Of a DNA stretch of 64,000 bases, positions 49,428 through 58,210 are shown one piece after another. The notes under the pieces were generated by a model. It was not told where the DNA came from, did not search any database, and saw only the letters and a list, made by a program, of their open reading frames with translations. Position 1 is the stretch's first letter; each line of letters begins with the position of its first letter. This stretch comes from Fodinibacter sp963763015. Lineage in GTDB: Bacteria; Actinomycetota; Actinomycetes; Actinomycetales; Dermatophilaceae. The position numbers and the translations under genes were made by a program. The DNA lies in assembly GCA_963763015.1 (NCBI GenBank), contig CAVXML010000007.1, forward strand, positions 620,001-684,000. The letters are read 5' to 3'.

Positions 49428-50711
49428 CTACCCGCCCGTGGGGCGCCCGTCGGTGCCCTCCGGTGGTGCCTCCAGCGGGGTTCCCTCCCTGAGCATCGTG
49501 AAGAGCGCCTCCGCCCGCTCCTCGTCCCAGAGCACCGCGCTGCCGGCCGAGGTGGAGGCGTTGGTGGACGCCACCGGGACGACCAGGCTCAGGGCCTGGT
49601 CCGAGGACACCTTGCGCATCGTCGACATGATGCGGGCCGCGTCCACCACGGACGTGTCCTCCCCGACGAGGACCCCCTCGGCCGCCGCGTGGGTGAACTG
49701 CCACCAGCGGGTCGGCAGGAGGACGGTCGACGGGGTCGCCGCCTGCCGCATGACCGCACCGAGGAACTGGCGCTGGCGCTCGGCTCGACCCAGGTCCCCA
49801 CGGGGGTCGGAGTACCTGGCACGCACGTAGCCGAGGGAGTTCGCGCCGTCGAGGGTCTGGCAGCCCGCCGGCAGGTCGATGTGGGCCTTCTCGTCGGCGA
49901 TCGCCTTGGGAAGGCACACCTCCACTCCGCCCAGGCTGTCGACCACGTCCGCGAACCCGCCGAACCCGATCTCGACGTACCCGTCGATGGGGATGCCGGT
50001 CGCGGCCTCCAGCGTCTCCACGAGCAGGGCCGGGCCCCCGATCGCGAATGCCGCGTTGACCTTGTTGCGGCCCTCGCCGGGGATCTCCAGGTAGCTGTCC
50101 CGTGGGACGGAGACCAGGGCCGGCTTCCCACCTCCTGACGGCGTGTGGACCAGGATGATCGAGTCGGTGCGGCGCCCCTCCGAGCTCCCCGTGCCCAGGC
50201 GGGTCCGGTCCTCGGCGCTCAACCCCTCGCGGCTGTCCGAGCCCACGAGGAGGTAGGTGCTCCCCGACGCCTCCGGCGGACTCGTGGGCCCCGTCTGCGT
50301 GTCGACGCGGCTGACCTGGCTCCAGGCATGGAGCGGGGTCACGACGAGAAAGGTCAGCCAGAGGGCCACGATGAAAAGCACGATCCTTCCCCAGCGACGC
50401 TGGGGCGGCCGCCGGGCGGGCGGCGCCGAGCCGCCCGGTCGAGGTGCCCTGGCTGGAGGCAGCGGACGACCCAGCTCGTCGTACGCCGCTGCCCCTGCCG
50501 GCCTGGTGGCCGGCGCAGGCGCCGGCACGGCGGCCGCTCTCGGGCGTGCGTCGGCCCGCGCGGCGGCCGACCGGTCCCGTCGCGCCCGACGGCGGGTGTC
50601 GACGACGTACACGTCCTCGGGACCGGCGCCGTCCTGCGCCGGGCCGGGCGTCCCACGGCGGTCGCCCGTACCCACGGGGATGGGGCGGGCCTGGTCCTCC
50701 GAACGCGACAT
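49428..50711 (-). CDS. LCP family glycopolymer transferase
   Basis: 427 residues from the ATG at 50711. Long basic Ala/Pro/Arg-rich cytosolic N-terminus (about 1-105), one membrane helix (IVLFIVALWLTFLVVTPL), then the LCP domain: TYLLVGSDSREGLS, DSIILVHTPSGGGKPALVSVPRDSYLEI, NKVNAAFAIGGPALLVETLEAATGI, LDGANSLGYVRARYSDPRGDLGRAERQRQFL. Catalytic Asp and Arg positions are intact. No LytR_C domain. The start at 50711 is favoured by a GACAAT box seven bases upstream. Confidence 0.9.
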   Translation of the reverse strand: MSRSEDQARPIPVGTGDRRGTPGPAQDGAGPEDVYVVDTRRRARRDRSAAARADARPRAAAVPAPAPATRPAGAAAYDELGRPLPPARAPRPGGSAPPARRPPQRRWGRIVLFIVALWLTFLVVTPLHAWSQVSRVDTQTGPTSPPEASGSTYLLVGSDSREGLSAEDRTRLGTGSSEGRRTDSIILVHTPSGGGKPALVSVPRDSYLEIPGEGRNKVNAAFAIGGPALLVETLEAATGIPIDGYVEIGFGGFADVVDSLGGVEVCLPKAIADEKAHIDLPAGCQTLDGANSLGYVRARYSDPRGDLGRAERQRQFLGAVMRQAATPSTVLLPTRWWQFTHAAAEGVLVGEDTSVVDAARIMSTMRKVSSDQALSLVVPVASTNASTSAGSAVLWDEERAEALFTMLREGTPLEAPPEGTDGRPTGG

Positions 50712-50718
50712 GCCCTCC

Positions 50719-50724
50719 ATTGTC
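50719..50724 (-). promoter_or_regulatory. -10 element (GACAAT) of a leaderless LCP transcript
   Basis: On the minus strand GACAAT ends seven bases before the ATG at 50711. It would overlap the alternative ATG at 50720. Confidence 0.45.
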
Positions 50725-50819
50725 ACCGAGACGGCGGGGCGCGGGCTCCCACGGTCCCGACACACGGGTGACGCCGGCCTCACCGGGACGTGGGGCGGTG
50801 GGCTCGATACTGGTCGATC

Positions 50820-52364
50820 ATGGCGAGCGCTCAGGGTTCCGGGGTCATCGACGGCCGCCGCACCGACGGCCGCCGCACCGACGGACGCGTCTCGGTCGAC
50901 ACCCGCACCGGTTCCTCCGCGCGGCTCCAGCGCCGGCGCGCGGTCTCCCTGCTCGCCCTCACCGTGGTGGCCCCGGGGACGGCCCAGCTCGCCGCCGGCA
51001 ACCGCGCGCTCGGTCGGTTCGCGCTCCGCGTGCTCCTCGGGGTGCTCGCCTTCGGGGCACTCGTGGGGTTGCTGTTCCTCGTGAGCCGCTCCGCTGCCCT
51101 CACGGTGCTGTCCCACCGCTGGACCCTCGCCGTGCTGGAGTGGGTCCTCTACGGCTTCGCCGCGCTCTGGGCGGTGCTCCTCGTGGACGCGTGGCGTCTC
51201 GGGCGGCCTCAGCAGGCCTCCCTGCGGACCCGGCGTTGGCTGGCGCTCGCGACGGTCCTGGCCCTCGCGCTCCCGGCGACGCTGGTCTACGCCGGGCGGA
51301 GCGTGGGGGCGGTGCGCGACACCGTCTCCGCTGTCTTCGCCTCCGGCCGGGCCCTCGACGCGGCCGACGGCCGGTACAACATCCTGCTGCTCGGCGGTGA
51401 CTCCGGCGCCAACCGCGTCGGCACGCGCCCGGACAGCATCCAGCTGGCCAGCGTCGACGCGGACACCGGGCGCGCCGTGCTCTTCGGCTTCTCGCGCGAG
51501 ACCGAACACATCCGGTTCCGGTCCGGATCGGTCATGGCAGGCCTCATGCCCGACGGGTGGACCTGCGGCGACGAGTGCCTCCTCAACGGGCTCTACACCT
51601 GGGCCCAGGACCATGCGGACCAGTTCCCCGAGGGCACGGCCGACCCGGGCGTGCTCGCGACGACCGAAGCGGTCGAGGCCCTGTCGGGCCTGGACGTGCA
51701 GTACCACGTGCTCGTCGACCTCAAGGGGTTCAGCGGCCTCATCGACGCGGTGGGGGGCCTGGACATCACCGTGCAGAGGCGGACCCCGATCGGCGGCGGC
51801 GCGTCCAAGGTCTCGGGCTACATCGAGCCGGGCCGGCAGCGGCTCGACGGCAAGCGCGCCCTCTGGTACGCCCGCAGCCGCACCGGCTCGACGAACTACG
51901 AGCGGATGGCACGTCAGAGGTGCGTGGTCACCGCCCTGGTGAAGCAGCTCGACCCCAAGACCGTGGTGCTCAACCTCGCGGACATCCTCGGGGCGACGGA
52001 GGGAGTGGTGCGCACGGACATCCCGCAGCAGGCCCTGCCGCACCTCGCCGACCTCGCCGTGAGCACCAAGCAGCAACAGATCACCTCCGTCAACTTCGTC
52101 CCGCCGCTCATCAAGCCCTGGGACTACGACCCCGAGGTCGTCCGGTCCACCGTCTCGGAGGCCATCGCGGCGTCCGAGGCCGCTGACGACGCCCCGGACT
52201 CCGGCGCCGACGGCACGGCATCCACGGCATCCGCGGCACCCACACCGACGGCCGCACCGACGACGGCCCGACCGGAGGCGAGCACCCCGGCGGTGATGGA
52301 ACGGCCGGGGACCGACCCTGACGCGAACACCGGCGACCTCGCCCAGGTGTGCGCCGCGAGCTGA
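50820..52364 (+). CDS. LCP family protein with multi-helix N-terminus
   Basis: 514 residues. Short tandem repeat DGRRTDGRRTDGR near residue 12, then three to four membrane helices (to about residue 160) before the LCP domain, more than the single helix of typical members. LCP marks: YNILLLGGDSGANRVGTRPDSI, FGFSRETEHIRF (R/D catalytic region), GGLDITVQRRTPIGGG, LDGKRALWYARSRTGSTNYERMARQRCVV. Ends in a Thr/Ala/Pro-rich tail. ATG at 50820; GATACT eight bases upstream. Divergent from the other two LCP genes. Likely another ligase of wall polymer to peptidoglycan. Confidence 0.88.
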   Translation: MASAQGSGVIDGRRTDGRRTDGRVSVDTRTGSSARLQRRRAVSLLALTVVAPGTAQLAAGNRALGRFALRVLLGVLAFGALVGLLFLVSRSAALTVLSHRWTLAVLEWVLYGFAALWAVLLVDAWRLGRPQQASLRTRRWLALATVLALALPATLVYAGRSVGAVRDTVSAVFASGRALDAADGRYNILLLGGDSGANRVGTRPDSIQLASVDADTGRAVLFGFSRETEHIRFRSGSVMAGLMPDGWTCGDECLLNGLYTWAQDHADQFPEGTADPGVLATTEAVEALSGLDVQYHVLVDLKGFSGLIDAVGGLDITVQRRTPIGGGASKVSGYIEPGRQRLDGKRALWYARSRTGSTNYERMARQRCVVTALVKQLDPKTVVLNLADILGATEGVVRTDIPQQALPHLADLAVSTKQQQITSVNFVPPLIKPWDYDPEVVRSTVSEAIAASEAADDAPDSGADGTASTASAAPTPTAAPTTARPEASTPAVMERPGTDPDANTGDLAQVCAAS

Positions 52365-52429
52365 CCGGATGCCGGTCGCGCTCCGGCGCGCGTCGGCCGG
52401 CTCCACCCGTGGGGGATGATGGTGCGGCC

Positions 52430-53435
52430 ATGACCGACCCGAGGACCCCTGACCCCGCCAGCCACCGTCCGACGGTCTCGGTGATCATGCCGGTCCTCGA
52501 CGAGGAGCGGCACCTGTCCGCCGCGGTGCGCCAGGTGCTCGACCAGGACTGGCCGGGCCCCCTGGAGGTGGTCCTGGCCCTGGGACCCTCGCACGACGGC
52601 ACCGACGCCGTTGCGGACGCCCTGGCCGCGTCCGACCCCCGGGTGGTCCTCGTGCCCAACCCGACGGGTCGCACCCCGGACGCCCTGAACGCCGCCATCG
52701 CCAGGTCCACCGGGGAGGTCCTCGTGCGCGTCGACGGACATGCCGAGATCCCGGTGGACTACGTCTCGCGAGCCGTCGCCGAGCTCGAGGCGACCGGTGC
52801 CGACAACGTCGGGGGCACCATGCACGCCGAGGGCATCACCACGTTCGAGCGTGCCGTCGCGCGCGCGATGCGCAGCCCGCTGGGAGTGGGGTCCTCCCGC
52901 TTCCACACCGGCGGGGACGCGGGCGAGGTGGACACCGTGTACCTCGGGGCGTTCCGTCGCTCGGCGCTCGCAGCGGGTCGGCGGCTACGACCCGCGGTTC
53001 ACCCGCGCCCAGGACTGGGAGCTCAACCACCGCATCCGGGCGACCGGGGGCACGGTCTGGTTCACCCCCGAGCTACGGGTGACCTACCGCCCTCGGGCCA
53101 CCGTCGCGGCCCTCGCCCGCCAGTACTACCAGTACGGCCAGTGGCGGCGCGTGGTGGCCGGGACGCACTCCGGGACCATCTCCGCGAGGTACCTGGCAGC
53201 GCCGACGATGGTCCTCGGGACGACGGCGGCGACGCTGGCCGGCCTGGTCTGGCGTCCGGCCCTCCTGGTGCCGGCCACCTACCTGGCCGGGGTCGCGGTC
53301 GGCGGGGTCCTCATCACCCGGGGGGAGCGCCTGGCCACCCGCCTCGTCGCCCCGGTGGCGCTGGCGACGATGCACTGGTCGTGGGGTGTCGGCTTCCTGC
53401 GGGGCGGCGCAGGCGCCGGGCGCCGGGAGCCCTGA
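52430..53435 (+). CDS. Glycosyltransferase family 2, frameshifted
   Basis: 334 residues after repair. GT-A fold: VSVIMPVLDEERHLSAAVRQVLDQ, VLALGPSHDGTDAVADAL, VRVDGHAEIPVDYVSRAVAEL (metal/donor site), then ALERVGGYDPRFTRAQDWELNHRIR (acceptor region with ED-like motif). Two C-terminal membrane helices (MVLGTTAATLAGLVW, LLVPATYLAGVAVGGVLI). The frame breaks at about 52971: FRRSAL must shift by one base to reach RVGGYDPRF. It makes a lipid-linked or membrane glycan intermediate. Confidence 0.85.
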
Positions 53436-53498
53436 GGCCGCATCGCTAGGCTCGAGCGGGCGCCGACCCGGTGCCCCACGCCCCTCGAAGGAGTGCCC

Positions 53499-54731
53499 GT
53501 GCACCGCGTGCTCATGCTCGTGTGGACCGGGGTGTCCACCGACACCAGGGTGCTGCGCGAGGCGTCGGCGCTGGTCGCGGCGGGGCGAACCGTCCACATC
53601 GTCGGCCGAGCGGTGCCGGCGGAGTTCGTGCCACCGCCCGGGGTGACCGTCGACTCGGTCGGCGTCGCACCGAGCTCGCAGACTCGCCGGCGCGAGCTGG
53701 GGCCGGTCGCGAGGGTGGCCCGCTGGGCACTGCTGCCGAACCACGTCACCCGGCGGGTCCGGGCGTGGCAGGCCGAGGCGGCCACCGTGGCGCGGGTGTG
53801 GGCCGGCGAGGGTGGCCCGGCGGACGTCGTGCACGCCCACGACTTCACCGCCCTGCCGGTCGGGGCCCGGCTGGCACGGGAGTGGGGCGTGCCCTTGGTC
53901 TACGACACGCACGAGTACTGGGTGGGCCGCCCGGTCGAGGGCCGCGCGGCCCCGTTGCTGCGGCGTCGCGAGGCCCGGGAGGAGGACCGGCTGGGAGCGG
54001 GCGCCGCAGCCGTCGTCACGGTGGGCGACGGCGTTGCCCGCGCCCTGCGTGGGGACCACCCCTCGTGGCCGGAGATCACCGTCGTGCGCAACACCTTCCC
54101 CGAGCGGGACCACCCGCCGGCCCCGGCGTCGCCACCCACGGCCTTCGTCTACGCCGGACGCCTGGCGGCCGACCGCGAGCTGGAGGTCATCGCCGCTGCC
54201 AGCAACCACCTCGACCTCCCGGTCGTGCTGCGCGGGCCCGCCGACGACCACTGGCTCAGCCGGTTCCATCCGCAGGCGTGCCTGGTCCGCCCCGCGGTTC
54301 CTGTCTCGGAGGTGGACGGCGAGCTCTCCGCGGCCGGCGTCGCTCTCGTGACGCACAGCGACCGCTGGGAGAACCACCGCCTCGCGCTGCCGAACAAGGT
54401 GTTCCACGCGGTGAGCCTGGGGGTGCCCGTCGTTGCCACGGACGTCGGCGAGCTCGCTGCCCTCGTCCGACGCCACGCCCTGGGAACGCTCTACCGCCCG
54501 GGTGACGCCGATGACCTCGTGCGGGCCTGTGCCGAGCTGGTCGCTCACCATGCCGACCACGTGCGGGCCGTCCGCACGGCCCGCGCCGAGCTGCGGTGGG
54601 AGGTCGACGCGGCGAGGCTGGTCGCCGTCCACGACGGTCAAGCACATCCTGCGGCCTCCACTACACTCGGGCAGTCGAGAAGCCGGGCCCGGCCCGAGGT
54701 GACCCGACCCCCAGAGAGCGAGGACGAGTGA
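53499..54731 (+). CDS. Glycosyltransferase family 4-type
   Basis: About 410 residues, GT-B fold: HRVLMLVWTGVSTDTRVLREASAL at the N-terminus, DVVHAHDFTALPVGARLAREWGVPLVYDTHEYWVGRP, then the donor half with FVYAGRLAADRELEVIAAA and LALPNKVFHAVSLGVPVVATDVGELAALV (the E-x7-E-like region). GTG at 53499 is chosen because AAGGAG lies five bases before it; GTG 53493 overlaps that site. Its stop overlaps the permease start by four bases. Confidence 0.88.
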   Translation: MHRVLMLVWTGVSTDTRVLREASALVAAGRTVHIVGRAVPAEFVPPPGVTVDSVGVAPSSQTRRRELGPVARVARWALLPNHVTRRVRAWQAEAATVARVWAGEGGPADVVHAHDFTALPVGARLAREWGVPLVYDTHEYWVGRPVEGRAAPLLRRREAREEDRLGAGAAAVVTVGDGVARALRGDHPSWPEITVVRNTFPERDHPPAPASPPTAFVYAGRLAADRELEVIAAASNHLDLPVVLRGPADDHWLSRFHPQACLVRPAVPVSEVDGELSAAGVALVTHSDRWENHRLALPNKVFHAVSLGVPVVATDVGELAALVRRHALGTLYRPGDADDLVRACAELVAHHADHVRAVRTARAELRWEVDAARLVAVHDGQAHPAASTTLGQSRSRARPEVTRPPESEDE

Positions 54732-55615
54732 GCAGCGACGAGGCCGTGGGGCTTCGTGAACCCGACAACGAGTTCACGACGACCCACCACGTCTACGAGC
54801 CGCACCGCGCCGGCCTCCCGCCCCTGGTGCCCTATGTGCGGGAGCTGTGGCGGCGCCGCGAGTTCGCCACCGAGCTGTCGCGTGCGACGATGCGCGGCGC
54901 CAACACGACGACGTTCTTCGGCCAGCTGTGGCTCGTCATCAACCCCCTGCTGCTCGCCGGTGTCTACTTCATGCTGATCTTCGTCCTGTCGGGCGGCAGC
55001 AAGGGGATGCCGTTCTTCGCCAGGTTGTGCTCCGGGTTGTTCATCTTCTACTTCATCGCCGGGTCGATGACCAGTGGCGCGGCATCGGTGGTGGGCGGCG
55101 GGAAGCTCCTCCTCAACACCGCCTTCCCGCGGCTGCTGATGCCGTTCTCCGCGGTGCGGACGTCGTTCTTCCGGTACCTACCGACCATCCCGGTCTTCCT
55201 CTTCTTCTACCTGATCGCCGGCCTGCGCCCCACGTGGGCCACGCTCGCCGCGATCCCCTTCCTCGCGCTCATCGTCGTGTTCGCCCTCGGCATGTCCGCC
55301 CTGTTCGCGACCGTCCAGGTGTACTTCCGTGACACCACGAGCTTCCTGCCGTACTTCACCCGCATCTGGCTGTACATGTCCCCCATCCTGTGGACGCTCG
55401 AGGACATCCCGGGCCGCTTCCAGAGCGCTGCCACCCTGCTGGCCGTCTTCAACCCCCTGCACAGCCTCATCGGGGGCTACAACGCGGCGCTCGTCGACGG
55501 GGTCATGCCACCGCCGGTCGTCTGGCTGGCCGCCACGTGCTGGGCGGGACTGTCGCTGCTGATCGGGTCGGCCTACTTCATCTCCAGGGAGCGTGAGTTC
55601 GCTGTCCGCATCTGA
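54728..55615 (+). CDS. ABC-2 type polysaccharide export permease (Wzm-like)
   Basis: 295 residues with six membrane helices. Cytosolic amphipathic start YVRELWRRREFATELSRATMRGANTTTFFGQLWLVINPLLLAGVYF, typical of O-antigen/teichoic-acid exporters, and YFISREREFAVRI at the C-terminus. GTG at 54728 overlaps the previous stop. The ATPase gene begins 23 bases inside its 3' end. Together they would move a lipid-linked glycan across the membrane. Confidence 0.92.
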   Translation: MSSDEAVGLREPDNEFTTTHHVYEPHRAGLPPLVPYVRELWRRREFATELSRATMRGANTTTFFGQLWLVINPLLLAGVYFMLIFVLSGGSKGMPFFARLCSGLFIFYFIAGSMTSGAASVVGGGKLLLNTAFPRLLMPFSAVRTSFFRYLPTIPVFLFFYLIAGLRPTWATLAAIPFLALIVVFALGMSALFATVQVYFRDTTSFLPYFTRIWLYMSPILWTLEDIPGRFQSAATLLAVFNPLHSLIGGYNAALVDGVMPPPVVWLAATCWAGLSLLIGSAYFISREREFAVRI

Positions 55616-56378
55616 CCTGACCGTCAAGGTGGAGAACCTGTCGGTCACCTACCGCACGACGTTCGAGCGGGTCCCCACCTTCAAGAACGCCATCACCCGC
55701 TTCGGCCGCGGGCAGCGCGCAGTGCGGGAGGTGCACGCCCTTCGGGACGTGAGCTTCGACGTCCCGGACGGCACGTCGCTGGGCATCATCGGGAACAACG
55801 GCGCCGGGAAGTCGACGCTGATGCGGGCCCTGTCCGGCATCCTCCCGCCGACCACCGGTCGGATCGAGGTCAACGGGCGCATCAGCCCTCTGCTGTCGCT
55901 CGGTGTCGGCTTCAACCCGAACCTGTCCGGTCGCGAGAACATCATCCTCGGCGGCCTGGCGAGCGGCCTGTCGCGCAAGGCGGTCCAGGCACGGGCGGAG
56001 GAGGTCACCGCGTTCGCCGACCTCGAGGAGTACATCGACGCCCCCATGCGCACCTACTCCTCCGGCATGTACAGCCGCCTCGCCTTCTCGGTGGCGGTGC
56101 ACATGGACCCTGACATCCTCATGATCGACGAGGCGCTCTCTGCCGGGGACGCCACGTTCAAGTCCAAGGCGGCGGCGAAGATGGCCGAGCTCCGGGAGAA
56201 CGCGCGCGCCATGTTCCTGGTCAGCCACTCGATGGCGTCGATCAAGCAGCTGTGCAACGACTGCATCTGGATCCACAAGGGACGACTGATGATGCGTGGC
56301 ACACCGGAGGAGGTCATCGCCGAGTACACCCGGTTCGTTGCGGTGGGCAGCTCCGCCGTGGTCCTCGAGGACCTGTGA
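55593..56378 (+). CDS. Polysaccharide ABC exporter ATP-binding protein (Wzt-like)
   Basis: 261 residues: VKVENLSVTYRTTFERVPTFKNAI (the extended N-terminus of teichoic/O-antigen exporters), Walker A GIIGNNGAGKSTLMRALSG, GVGFNPNLSGRENI, signature TYSSGMYSRLAFSVAV, Walker B DILMIDEALSAGDATFKSK. It lacks the C-terminal sugar-binding domain of E. coli-type Wzt, so chain-length control by substrate tail recognition is not expected. Partner of the permease just upstream. Confidence 0.92.
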   Translation: MSSLSASDLTVKVENLSVTYRTTFERVPTFKNAITRFGRGQRAVREVHALRDVSFDVPDGTSLGIIGNNGAGKSTLMRALSGILPPTTGRIEVNGRISPLLSLGVGFNPNLSGRENIILGGLASGLSRKAVQARAEEVTAFADLEEYIDAPMRTYSSGMYSRLAFSVAVHMDPDILMIDEALSAGDATFKSKAAAKMAELRENARAMFLVSHSMASIKQLCNDCIWIHKGRLMMRGTPEEVIAEYTRFVAVGSSAVVLEDL

Positions 56379-56382
56379 CCCG

Positions 56383-57507
56383 ATGACCTCCGGGGGATCC
56401 CGGCCCGATGTCAGCATCGTCACGAGCGGTCACGACGTCGCCGACGCCCGCCTGCACCGCGTCTGCGGCGCGCTCGTCCGCCGCGGGCTGGCCGTCGAGG
56501 TGCTCGGGCTCGGGCATCGCGACGACGCTCCGGCCGGGGTCGTCGCCGTGCGAACCCGGGAGCGTCCGGGCCCGGCGGGACGGGCGGCGCTCGCCCTGCG
56601 GTATGCCGCCGAGGCAGACGGGGCCGTCGTGGTCGCCCTCGACCCGGACTCCCTCCTCGCCTGCCGCGTGGTCGCCGGAGTGCGGAGGGAGCTGCGCGTC
56701 GTCGCCGACGTCCATGAGGACTACGGCGCGCTGCTCGCCGACCGCGCGTGGGCGACCGGGGTGCGGGCCCGGGTGGGCCGGCTGCTCGTCCGACTGGCGG
56801 TGGCCGCCGCCCGAACCAGCGACCTCACCGCGGTCGCGGACGAGCACCTGCCTCCGTTGTCCGCGCGCCAACGGATGGTCGTGCGGAACCACCCCGACGT
56901 CCAGGTCCTGCCCGAGACCGGCGAGCCCACGGGGCCGCCACGGGCGCTCTACGTCGGGGACGTCCGGGAGAGCCGTGGCCTGTGGGACATGGTCGAGGCG
57001 GTGGCCCGTGCCGACGGCTGGCACCTCGACATCGTGGGGCCGGTGGGCCGGGCCGATCGGGCGCGCCTCGATGCCCGGCTCGCCGCCTCGGACCTGGGCG
57101 GACGGGTCCGTGTGCACGGCCGCCTCGTGCCGCAGCGGGCCTGGCACCTCGCGACCGGGGCCTCGTGCGGACTGGCGCTGCTCCGCGACACGGCCGCGTT
57201 CCGGGCGGCGCTGCCCACCAAGGTGCTCGAGTACCTCGCGTGCGGTCTGCCGGTCATCGTCACCGACCTGCCGAGGCAGGCGGAGCTCGTCTCCTCGACG
57301 GGCGCCGGTGCGGTCGTGAGCGCGGCGCCGGGCAGGGTCGTCGACGAGACGGCCGCGGTGCTCGCGGCCTGGTCGGCCGCCCCGGTGGAGCTCGCCGCGG
57401 CACGGGCCAGTGCCGTCGGAGTCGGCCTCCGGATGCGGGAGGACGACCCCTACGCCGAGCTCGCCGCGGCCGTTGCGGCCCTCGTCCCACACTCCGCCGA
57501 GCGGTGA
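56383..57507 (+). CDS. Glycosyltransferase (GT-B fold)
   Basis: 374 residues. PDVSIVTSGHDVADARLHRVCGAL at the start, VVADVHEDYGALLADRAW, then RALYVGDVRESRGLWDMVEAV and LPTKVLEYLACGLPVIVTDLPRQAELV, a GT4-like donor site. The N-terminal region binds the acceptor. ATG at 56383, five bases after the ATPase stop. Likely adds one sugar of the repeat unit; specificity unknown. Confidence 0.85.
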   Translation: MTSGGSRPDVSIVTSGHDVADARLHRVCGALVRRGLAVEVLGLGHRDDAPAGVVAVRTRERPGPAGRAALALRYAAEADGAVVVALDPDSLLACRVVAGVRRELRVVADVHEDYGALLADRAWATGVRARVGRLLVRLAVAAARTSDLTAVADEHLPPLSARQRMVVRNHPDVQVLPETGEPTGPPRALYVGDVRESRGLWDMVEAVARADGWHLDIVGPVGRADRARLDARLAASDLGGRVRVHGRLVPQRAWHLATGASCGLALLRDTAAFRAALPTKVLEYLACGLPVIVTDLPRQAELVSSTGAGAVVSAAPGRVVDETAAVLAAWSAAPVELAAARASAVGVGLRMREDDPYAELAAAVAALVPHSAER

Positions 57508-57571
57508 GATTCAGGCGACCGAGGAGTCTGCCGGGGCCCCCGCGGTGGTCGGGGCGGCTGCACGCAGGCAC

Positions 57572-57577
57572 TAGGCT
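57572..57577 (+). promoter_or_regulatory. Possible -10 element (TAGGCT) for the sugar-modification operon
   Basis: TAGGCT lies 33 bases before the ATG at 57611, in the only sizeable gap (103 bases) of this part of the locus; a GAGGAAAGG ribosome site follows. Confidence 0.35.
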
Positions 57578-57610
57578 TGTCGGCGATCCGCCCCCGAGGA
57601 AAGGCCCCCC

Positions 57611-58210
57611 ATGCCCGTGCGCATCCAGCCCTCCGCCGACGTGTCCGCAGAGGCGGAGATCGGTGAGGGCAGCTCGGTGTGGCACCTCGCGCAGGTGCGC
57701 GAGGGCGCGGTGATCGGGCGGAACTGCATCGTCGGCCGCGGAGCCTACGTGGGCACGGGCGTGCGGATGGGCGACAACTGCAAGCTCCAGAACTACGCGC
57801 TGGTCTACGAGCCGGCCGTGCTGGAGGACGGGGTGTTCGTCGGCCCGGCCGTCTGCTTCACCAACGACCACTTCCCCCGCTCGGTGGCCCCCGACGGCAC
57901 CCTGAAGCGCGGCGACGACTGGGAGGCCGTCGGCGTGACCTGCCGCGAGGGCTCGTCGATCGGTGCGCGGGCGGTCTGCGTCGCCCCGGTGACCATCGGC
58001 CGGTGGGCACTGGTCGCCGCCGGGTCGGTCGTCGTCAAGGACGTGCCGGACTTCGCGCTGGTCGCGGGGGTGCCGGCGAGGCGCCTGCGGTGGGTGGGGA
58101 AGGCAGGGGTGCCCCTGGAGCCGGGGTCCGAACCCGGCAGCTGGGTCTGCCCCCGCACCGGTGAACGATTTCTGGAGAAGGACGACATGCTCATGGAGGC
58201 AGGACAGTGA
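57611..58210 (+). CDS. Hexapeptide-repeat N-acetyltransferase (WlbB/WbpD-like)
   Basis: 199 residues of left-handed beta-helix hexads: VSAEAEIGEGSSVWHLAQVREGAVIGRNCIVGRGAYVGTGV, KLQNYALVYEPAVLEDGVFVGPAVCFTNDHFPRSV (catalytic Asn-Asp-His region), IGARAVCVAPVTIGRWALVAAGSVVVKDV. This matches the enzyme that acetylates the 3-amino group of UDP-GlcNAc(3NH2)A in the UDP-GlcNAc3NAcA route. It overlaps the aminotransferase gene by four bases. Confidence 0.85.
   Translation: MPVRIQPSADVSAEAEIGEGSSVWHLAQVREGAVIGRNCIVGRGAYVGTGVRMGDNCKLQNYALVYEPAVLEDGVFVGPAVCFTNDHFPRSVAPDGTLKRGDDWEAVGVTCREGSSIGARAVCVAPVTIGRWALVAAGSVVVKDVPDFALVAGVPARRLRWVGKAGVPLEPGSEPGSWVCPRTGERFLEKDDMLMEAGQ

Noticed and set aside
49428..52406. 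992-codon minus-strand frame apparently fusing the second LCP gene to a long N-terminal extension
   Set aside because: The extension is the antisense of the third LCP gene (50820-52364). The real start is the ATG at 50711 with a -10 box.
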